DNA of 35,827 nucleotides, taken from Clostridiaceae bacterium. Its GTDB lineage: Bacteria > Bacillota > Clostridia > Oscillospirales > Acutalibacteraceae. The translations under genes and the position numbers were made by a program. The notes below the pieces were generated by a model. That model was given only the letters and a program-made list of their open reading frames with translations. It was not told the DNA's origin and made no database searches. The stretch covers positions 1-35,827 of the forward strand of contig JAEDEQ010000009.1 in assembly GCA_016293225.1 (NCBI GenBank), written 5' to 3'. Shown here one piece after another: positions 30,870 to 35,827 of this stretch. How positions within the stretch are numbered: the first letter of the stretch is position 1; the number at the start of each line of letters is the position of its first letter.

Positions 30870-31535
30870 TTACTTGAAAAGTCCGTTCGGGAGCAGGTCG
30901 TCAAGAAGCGACTGCCCTTTTTCTTCCTTTTCCTCTTCCTTTTTCCGATTTTCGTTTGAGGCAAGTATTCCGTCAATAAAAGACAGAATACTTTCCGTAT
31001 CGGCAAATGAGGCCTTTTTCGAATCTGCCGTTACGTTCCTTTCCGGAACGTCGGTCTTTGCGGCCGGGGCGGCAGGCTCCTCGGCAGGCTGAGCGATTGT
31101 TACGGCAATGCTGCTTTCGGAAATTCTGTCGATAAAGTTCGAAAGATTATCGCAGATTTCATCGGCAACGCGGCGCAGACGGTCTGTTGCAAGGCTGATT
31201 TCCCCAACAGGGTCGGCCGACCTTTCCTTTTCCTCAATAGCGGCTTTTTGCAAAGCAAGCTTTTCCTCGGCGGCTTTTTGCGCGGCGGCAACGGCGGCCT
31301 CGGAGGATTCAACGGCATCGGCCGCTCTTTTATCGGCCTCGGCTGCTTTTTGCTTTGCGGCTTTTGCCTCGCTTTCAAGCGCAGCAATTTTTTTGTTCAG
31401 TTCCTTAACGGTCTGCTCAACCTGAGAACGGTATTCAAAAAACTCGTTCTTCATGTTTTCAATATAATCAATAACATCATCCTTGTTGAATCCGCCGAAA
31501 ACGGAATTTCTGAAAAGACGCTCCGAGCTGCTCAT
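30870..31535 (-). CDS. second DivIVA-like coiled-coil protein
   Basis: A 221-residue protein. The N-terminus (FRNSVFGGFNKDDVIDYIENM) resembles the short DivIVA-type entry motif of clostridial coiled-coil proteins. An Ala/Lys/Glu coiled coil covers about 35-105. A helical segment (LATDRLRRVADEICDNLSNF) and a disordered linker follow, with a second helix (TESILSFIDGILASNENRK) and a short C-terminal motif LLDDLLPNGLF. No membrane segment is visible. ATG 31535 has GAGGG upstream. It is the first gene after the divergent promoter region and precedes the secreted glucosaminidase, suggesting a link with where wall cutting occurs. That link is inference, and the family call is by pattern. Confidence 0.65.
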   Translation of the reverse strand: MSSSERLFRNSVFGGFNKDDVIDYIENMKNEFFEYRSQVEQTVKELNKKIAALESEAKAAKQKAAEADKRAADAVESSEAAVAAAQKAAEEKLALQKAAIEEKERSADPVGEISLATDRLRRVADEICDNLSNFIDRISESSIAVTIAQPAEEPAAPAAKTDVPERNVTADSKKASFADTESILSFIDGILASNENRKKEEEKEEKGQSLLDDLLPNGLFK

Positions 31536-31618
31536 AAACTTCCCTCAAATCCCGAGCCGGAAAGGCTCTCATTTTTTGTAACTGCAAGCTTCCTTAAACA
31601 GCGGCAGTTACTCGGTTT

Positions 31619-31647
31619 ATGATAACATAAATCAAGAGCGGTTGCAA
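31619..31647 (-). promoter_or_regulatory. candidate sigma-A promoter for the leftward DivIVA-like/glucosaminidase genes
   Basis: Read leftward, TTGCAA (31647-31642) and TATCAT (31624-31619) are 17 bases apart, each with two mismatches or fewer to consensus. The -35 forms the centre of the palindrome at 31632-31657. The leader of about 75 bases carries an 8-bp inverted repeat (31578-31585/31604-31611). Confidence 0.5.
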
Positions 31648-31657
31648 CCACTCTTGA
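31632..31657. promoter_or_regulatory. operator-like 26-bp inverted repeat between divergent promoters
   Basis: TCAAGAG-C-GGTTGCAACC-A-CTCTTGA is symmetric over 26 bp with one mismatched pair. It has no loop, as expected for a dimeric repressor site. It covers the -35 of the leftward promoter and ends 18 bases before the -35 of the rightward cca promoter, so one regulator could touch both. It lies in the 211-base gap 31536-31746, which has no gene. Confidence 0.5.
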
Positions 31658-31675
31658 AGAAAATTAATTGTTATC

Positions 31676-31704
31676 TTGAAAAAATTTAATTATTATAGTA
31701 TAAT
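31676..31704 (+). promoter_or_regulatory. sigma-A promoter for cca-holA-rnmV-ispF
   Basis: TTGAAA (31676-31681) and TATAAT (31699-31704) are separated by 17 bases, a near-perfect vegetative promoter. Transcription should begin near 31711, about 35 bases before the TTG start of cca. Confidence 0.8.
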
Positions 31705-31746
31705 CAGCGAAAATATGCAGCCTGAAAAAAGCAGAGGTGGGTTAGC

Positions 31747-33087
31747 TTGGAAAAACCGGTTCAAATTTCACGGTCGGCGCTTTTGGAGCTGAAAAAAAGC
31801 GGCTACTCGGCCTTTCTTGTCGGCGGCTCGGTCAGGGACAGACTGATGGGGCGGCCCGTGCATGACATTGACATTGCAACAAACGCGCTGCCGCAGGAAA
31901 CGGCAAGGGTCTTTGAAAAGCACGCCGTTATCCCCACCGGCCTTGCCCACGGAACGGTGACGGTTCTCATTGAAAACACACCCGTTGAAATTACGACTTT
32001 CCGCACGGAAAGCGCATATTCCGACAACCGCCACCCGGATTTTGTCAGCTTTTCAAAAAATCTTTCGGACGACCTTTCGCGCCGCGATTTCACAATGAAC
32101 GCCATTGCCGAGGACGAAAACGGCACCCTTTTTGACCCGTTCGGCGGAAAGGAAGATATTGAAAAAAGGCTTATCCGCTGCGTCGGAAACGCCGAAACGC
32201 GCTTTAAGGAGGACGCGCTGCGCATTCTGCGTGCGCTGCGGTTTTCCGCCGTCCTCTCGTTCTCAATCGAGGAGGAGACCTCAAGGGCGATAAGAAGCTG
32301 CAGAACGCTTCTTAATAAGCTTTCGCCCGAGCGCATTTCAAGCGAGCTTTCGCTGCTTTTGTGTTCAGACGGCGCGGCAGACGTGCTTTTGAGATACCCG
32401 GAGGTTTTTGCGGAAATTATCCCCTGCCTGAAAGCCATGCAGGGCTTTGACCAGCATAACGAGCACCACTGCTTTGACGTCTGGGAGCACACGGTGAACG
32501 TTGTCAGAAACGTCCGCCCGGCGCTTCACCTGCGCCTTGCCGCGCTTTTTCACGATTGCGCAAAGCCGCTCGTCTTTTCGCTTGACGAAAACGGCACGGG
32601 ACATTTTTATTCCCACGCGCCGAGGGGCGCGGCCATTGCGGAAAAGGAGCTTAAACGTCTGCGCTTTGACAATGAAACAACTCAAAAGGTTGTAAAGCTT
32701 GTTAAAATTCACGATTCTCCCATTGAATGTGACGAGGTTACGGTGAAGAAAAAGCTGAACCGCCTCGGCGAGGAAATGTTCTTTGACCTTATCCGGCTTC
32801 AGCGCGCGGACAATCTTGCGCAAAGCGAAAAATTCCGCTTCAGGCAGAAAAACTTTGATTACCTTGAAGAAACAGCCAAAAAAATACTTGAACAAAACGA
32901 ATGCTTTTCCCTGAAAAAGCTTGCGGTAAACGGGAACGATATGCTTTCCCTCGGTCTTTGCGGAAAGGAGATAGGAGCCATGCTCGATTTCCTTGTTGAG
33001 CAGGTGATTGAGGGCAAAACCGCAAACGAAAAGCCGCTTCTGCTTGAAGCTGCAAAAAGGGAAAAGGAAAAGCGAAAAAAGCCTTGA
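31747..33087 (+). CDS. cca: CCA tRNA nucleotidyltransferase with HD domain
   Basis: A 446-residue class II nucleotidyltransferase that adds or repairs the 3' CCA of tRNAs. The head has FLVGGSVRDRLMG and the metal pair Asp40/Asp42 in HDIDIATNA. RRDFTMNAIA, DPFGGKEDIEKR and RFKEDALRILRALRF, the nucleotide-specificity region, follow. The C-terminal part carries an HD hydrolase motif: HHCFDVWEHTVN and LAALFHDCAKP, then HDSPIE. HD domains in such enzymes can act as phosphohydrolases on tRNA ends. The start is TTG at 31747, preceded by AGAGGTGGG. It could alternatively be a poly(A) polymerase-like member, but the HD form and context favour CCA addition. Confidence 0.93.
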   Translation: MEKPVQISRSALLELKKSGYSAFLVGGSVRDRLMGRPVHDIDIATNALPQETARVFEKHAVIPTGLAHGTVTVLIENTPVEITTFRTESAYSDNRHPDFVSFSKNLSDDLSRRDFTMNAIAEDENGTLFDPFGGKEDIEKRLIRCVGNAETRFKEDALRILRALRFSAVLSFSIEEETSRAIRSCRTLLNKLSPERISSELSLLLCSDGAADVLLRYPEVFAEIIPCLKAMQGFDQHNEHHCFDVWEHTVNVVRNVRPALHLRLAALFHDCAKPLVFSLDENGTGHFYSHAPRGAAIAEKELKRLRFDNETTQKVVKLVKIHDSPIECDEVTVKKKLNRLGEEMFFDLIRLQRADNLAQSEKFRFRQKNFDYLEETAKKILEQNECFSLKKLAVNGNDMLSLGLCGKEIGAMLDFLVEQVIEGKTANEKPLLLEAAKREKEKRKKP

Positions 33088-33144
33088 TATCAGGGCACAA
33101 AACGGTTATAATTGCAAAAGGTTTTCAAAAAAGGAGGGTGAACA

Positions 33145-34185
33145 ATGGCGTCCTTTGACGAAAAAGGGCTGAGAAAGCATATAAAGGAAAAAGCCTTTTT
33201 CCCGGTCTATCTTTTCTTCGGAGACGAAAGCTACCTCAAGGCGCAATATGTGAATCTTCTTGCGCAGACTGCGGTTGACAAGGCGTTTGAAAGCCTCAAC
33301 CTTGACCGCTTTGACGGAAAAACCACCGAGCTGAGAACGATTTTTGACCGCGCGCTGACCTTGCCGATGCTCAGTGAACGGCGCTGCGTTATCGTTGAGG
33401 ATTACAAGCTTGAATCGCTGACGGAAAAGGAAGCAAAAGCGCTTTCCGCCTCCCTTGAGCAGCTCGGAAGCAGCACCGTTCTGATTTTTTTGCAGACCGG
33501 TTCTGCTTTCAACAAAAAGAACGGGAAAAAGGCTCTTGCTCTTTTTGAAAAATTCGGCGCAGTGTGCGAGCTGAACCGCCGCAAGGGGAACGAGCTTTTA
33601 AGACCGCTCATCTCCTCCGCCGCAAAGCAGGGCGCCGTTCTTTCGCCGCAGATGGCGCAGTACCTTGTCTCCTGCGTTGGGGACGACTTCAACGCGCTTA
33701 TCAACGAGCTTTCAAAGGTCTGCAGCTATGCCGCAGGCGGCGAGATTACAAAGCAGCACATTGACGCGGTTGCCGTTAAAACCGTTGACGCAAAGGTCAG
33801 CGACCTTACGCGCGCTCTCCTTGCAGGCAATTTTGAAAAGGCATATTTCATTCTTGATTCACTCATAACCTTAAAGACCGAGCCGAACTATATCCTCGGC
33901 TCAATAATCGGAACATATGTTGATATGTACCGCGCAAAGGTTGCCTGCCAATGCACCGGAACGGCTCAGCCGCTGGCTCCCCTTTTCAACTATAAGGGAC
34001 GTGAATTTGCGCTCAATTACGCCGCACGGGACGCGGCAAAGCTTGAGCTGACCGCTCTTCGCGCCTGCCTTGACGAGCTGAACGAAGCGGACGCAAAGCT
34101 CAAAAGCACCGGTACGGCGCAAACGCTTGTTATTGAACAGGTTATGGTTAAACTTTTGCTGATTGCGAACGGAGAGAAAAAATGA
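33145..34185 (+). CDS. holA: DNA polymerase III subunit delta
   Basis: A 346-residue clamp-loader subunit that opens the sliding clamp. It begins with FFPVYLFFGDESYLKAQYVN, typical of HolA, and lacks a functional P-loop as expected. LPMLSERRCVIVEDYKL and a middle helical segment with VGDDFNALINELSKVCSYA follow, then the collar domain to the end. ATG 33145 has AAGGAGG nine bases upstream. The stop overlaps the next gene's start as ATGA, so holA and rnmV are coupled. A 57-base gap separates it from cca, with no terminator. Confidence 0.94.
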   Translation: MASFDEKGLRKHIKEKAFFPVYLFFGDESYLKAQYVNLLAQTAVDKAFESLNLDRFDGKTTELRTIFDRALTLPMLSERRCVIVEDYKLESLTEKEAKALSASLEQLGSSTVLIFLQTGSAFNKKNGKKALALFEKFGAVCELNRRKGNELLRPLISSAAKQGAVLSPQMAQYLVSCVGDDFNALINELSKVCSYAAGGEITKQHIDAVAVKTVDAKVSDLTRALLAGNFEKAYFILDSLITLKTEPNYILGSIIGTYVDMYRAKVACQCTGTAQPLAPLFNYKGREFALNYAARDAAKLELTALRACLDELNEADAKLKSTGTAQTLVIEQVMVKLLLIANGEKK

Positions 34186-34766
34186 TTAAGCTTGACAGAC
34201 CGGTAATAGTAGAGGGAAAATATGACGTGATAAAGCTTTCGGGCTTTCTTGACGCGCTCATCATAAAAACCGACGGCTTCGGAATTTTTAAAGACAAAGA
34301 AAAGCAGCAGCTCCTTTTGCGCCTTGCAGGCGAAAAGGGCATCATTGTCCTGACGGACAGCGACGGCGCAGGCTTTGTTATCAGGAACTTCATTTCTTCG
34401 ATAATTCCGCCGGACAAAATTACTCATGTCTATATTCCGGATATTTTCGGCAAGGAAAAGCGCAAAACAGCCTTTTCCGCCGAGGGAAAGCTCGGCGTTG
34501 AGGGCGTTGAGGAAAAGGTTCTCCTTGAAGCGTTTGAAAAAGCCGGAGTCACCGCCTCGCTTTCCAATAGAAAAAGGCGGCGCATCACAAACCTTGACCT
34601 TTTTGAATGCGGGCTTTCCGGACGGGAAAACAGCGTGCAAAAGCGCCGTCTGCTTTTGAAAAAGCTTGCTCTGCCGGAACGCCTTTCAACCTCATCGCTC
34701 GTTAAAATACTCAACACCTTTGTAACATACGAAGAATTTGAAAAAACAGTAAAGGAGTTGTTCTGA
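34182..34766 (+). CDS. rnmV: ribonuclease M5 (5S rRNA maturation)
   Basis: A 194-residue Toprim nuclease that cuts precursor 5S rRNA to its mature form in low-GC Gram-positives, together with protein L18. The Toprim motifs are VIVEGKYDVIKL (Glu11) and LTDSDGAGFVIRNF with the DxD pair. The basic segment NRKRRRITNLDLFECGL follows in the DUF4093-like C-terminal part. Length agrees with Bacillus RnmV (186). The ATG overlaps the end of holA by four bases. In Bacillus the gene sits next to ksgA; here it is with holA and ispF. Confidence 0.93.
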   Translation: MIKLDRPVIVEGKYDVIKLSGFLDALIIKTDGFGIFKDKEKQQLLLRLAGEKGIIVLTDSDGAGFVIRNFISSIIPPDKITHVYIPDIFGKEKRKTAFSAEGKLGVEGVEEKVLLEAFEKAGVTASLSNRKRRRITNLDLFECGLSGRENSVQKRRLLLKKLALPERLSTSSLVKILNTFVTYEEFEKTVKELF

Positions 34767-35239
34767 TGAGAATCGGACATGGCTATGATGTTCACAGACT
34801 CACCGAAAACAGGAAGCTAATCCTCGGCGGAGTGGAAATACCTTTTGAAAAAGGGCTGCTCGGCCATTCGGACGCAGATGTTCTTCTCCACGCAATTTCC
34901 GACTCCCTCCTCGGCGCCGCCGCACTCGGCGATATCGGAAAGCTGTTCCCCGACAGCGACCCGGCCTTTGAGGGCGCAGACAGCCTTTTGCTGCTTGAAA
35001 AGGTTGCTCTTCTGCTGATTGAAAAGGGCTACAGAATCGTCAACATTGACTCCACCGTACTCTGCCAAGCACCAAAGCTCAGGAGTTATATTGACACAAT
35101 GCGTTCAAACATTGCCCGTGTCTGCCGCATAGGCGAGAACGACGTCAGCGTTAAGGCAACCACCGAAGAGGGGCTGGGCTTTACCGGAAGCGGCGAGGGC
35201 ATTGCCGCGCACGCGGTCTGCCTGATTGAAAAGGTGTAA
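34766..35239 (+). CDS. ispF: 2-C-methyl-D-erythritol 2,4-cyclodiphosphate synthase
   Basis: A 157-residue trimeric enzyme of the MEP (non-mevalonate) isoprenoid pathway. Zinc ligands are Asp8 and His10 in IGHGYDVHRL and His42 in GHSDADVLLHA. GDIGKLFPDSDP, the NIDSTVLCQAPKL segment and KATTEEGLGFTGSGEGIAAHAV complete the family pattern. The ATG shares one base with the rnmV stop (TGATG). It supplies precursors for DMAPP used by MiaA, although no other MEP genes are in view. A strong terminator follows. Confidence 0.97.
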   Translation: MRIGHGYDVHRLTENRKLILGGVEIPFEKGLLGHSDADVLLHAISDSLLGAAALGDIGKLFPDSDPAFEGADSLLLLEKVALLLIEKGYRIVNIDSTVLCQAPKLRSYIDTMRSNIARVCRIGENDVSVKATTEEGLGFTGSGEGIAAHAVCLIEKV

Positions 35240-35268
35240 GGCAAAACTTTTAACTGAAAAAGGAAACA

Positions 35269-35313
35269 AACCGCACGCTTGACGGAAATGGCGTGCGGTT
35301 CGCTTTTTATTTT
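35269..35313. terminator. bidirectional terminator between ispF and ligA
   Basis: AACCGCACGC (35269-35278) pairs perfectly with GCGTGCGGTT (35291-35300) around a 12-base loop. CGCTTTTTATTTT follows on the rightward strand and TGTTTCCTTTTT on the leftward strand, so it can end both ispF and ligA transcripts. Confidence 0.85.
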
Positions 35314-35330
35314 ATCATTTTATTTTATCA
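35305..35330. repeat. 13-bp tandem duplication at the ligA stop codon
   Basis: TTTTATTTTATCA occurs twice in a row (35305-35317, 35318-35330). The right-hand copy encodes the last residues and TAA of ligA. The left-hand copy repeats that sequence between the stop and the terminator stem. Confidence 0.8.
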
Positions 35331-35827
35331 TTTGGGCAAAATCGTCCTCTGAAATTACGGTAACACCAAGCTCCTGCGCTTTCCTCAGCTTGCTGCCTGC
35401 GTCCTCTCCGGCAAGGACATAGGTGGTCTTTTTTGAAACCGAGGAGGCCGTTTTTCCGGCAAAGGCTTCAATAATTTTCCCTGCCTCGGCTCTTGTGTAG
35501 CTTGAAAGCGTGCCGGTCAGAACAAAGGTCATGCCCTCAAATCTCCTGTCGAGCACGGTCTGCGTGCTTTCCATATTCACGCCGCAGTCTTTGAGATTGG
35601 AAACAAGCTCACGGCTTTTTGAAAGCGAAAAGAAATCAACAACGCTCTGTGCCATAATCTCACCGAAACCGTCAATGGCATTGATTTCCTCCTTCGGTGC
35701 AGCGATAATGTTCTCCATTGAACCGAAGCGGGAACAAAGCAACTTTGCCGCCTTTTGTCCGATATGTCGGATTCCGAGGGCGAAAACAAGCCTTGAAAGG
35801 TCATTGCTCTTTGATTTTTCTATCGCC
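35320..35827 (-). CDS. ligA: NAD+-dependent DNA ligase, C-terminal part (continues past the window)
   Basis: The frame is open to the right edge, giving about 168 residues of the C-terminus. It starts inside the helix-hairpin-helix region (SNDLSRLVFALGIRHIGQKA, then AAKLL), followed by INAIDGFGEIMAQSVVDFF. A BRCT domain ends the protein, with FEGMTFVLTGTLSSYTRAEA and the conserved lysine-rich turn before TYVLAGEDAGSKLRKA. These match the end of bacterial LigA, which seals nicks in replication and repair. The catalytic adenylation domain lies outside the window. A bidirectional terminator follows the stop. Confidence 0.95.
   Translation of the reverse strand, partial: AIEKSKSNDLSRLVFALGIRHIGQKAAKLLCSRFGSMENIIAAPKEEINAIDGFGEIMAQSVVDFFSLSKSRELVSNLKDCGVNMESTQTVLDRRFEGMTFVLTGTLSSYTRAEAGKIIEAFAGKTASSVSKKTTYVLAGEDAGSKLRKAQELGVTVISEDDFAQMIK

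Overview
The window is a stretch of ordinary chromosome from a low-to-moderate GC, Gram-positive, endospore-lineage Clostridia member, probably of the Ruminococcaceae/Oscillospiraceae type. This rests on spoIVA behind a sigma-E-like promoter, the sepF/divIVA and miaB-ricA-mutS-mutL gene orders shared with Bacillus, hprK, whiA, rnmV, a split transketolase and strong AGGAGG-type ribosome binding sites. The taxonomic call is inference. I saw no tRNA, rRNA, CRISPR array, insertion sequence, prophage or defence genes.

Layout. Positions 1-589 hold no convincing complete gene. They contain a strongly structured, repeat-like intergenic block (about 240-545) and perhaps the first codons of a leftward gene at the very edge. 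Next comes spoIVA (628-2105, leftward), broken into two reading frames by what looks like one missing base. A 45-codon rightward ORF resembling the back half of an XRE helix-turn-helix domain lies at 2194-2331, ending in a bidirectional terminator.

From 2390 to 16440 every gene runs leftward with tight spacing or overlaps: a YmcA/YlbF protein, mutS, mutL, miaA, an HlyD-like envelope protein, a YggS/YlmE PLP protein, sepF, a DivIVA protein, lspA, an RluA-family pseudouridine synthase, a Cof phosphatase, and the two halves of transketolase. This fuses two Bacillus-like clusters (miaB-ymcA-mutS-mutL and ylmE-sepF-divIVA-lspA-ylyB) with several members missing. miaB (16495-17925) lies just upstream.

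From 16495 to 22611 runs hprK - ROK kinase - murB - rapZ - whiA - miaB, behind a near-consensus sigma-A promoter. It links catabolite signalling, sugar phosphorylation, wall precursor synthesis and division/tRNA modification. Upstream are glgP (22720-25014), then metG-tatD (25134-27835) ending at a terminator, then a secreted glucosaminidase with SH3 and five fibronectin-III modules (27900-30797) preceded by a second DivIVA-like protein (30870-31535).

A divergent promoter region with an operator-like palindrome (31536-31746) separates these from the only substantial rightward unit, cca - holA - rnmV - ispF (31747-35239). This unit faces the 3' end of ligA (leftward, running off the right edge) across a bidirectional terminator.

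The most notable points are the single-base lesion in an otherwise full-length spoIVA, the structured intergenic element at the left, the HlyD-like protein embedded between miaA and the division genes, the missing yvcK between rapZ and whiA, and the palindrome overlapping the promoter at 31.6 kb. I did not find a clearly new multi-gene system.
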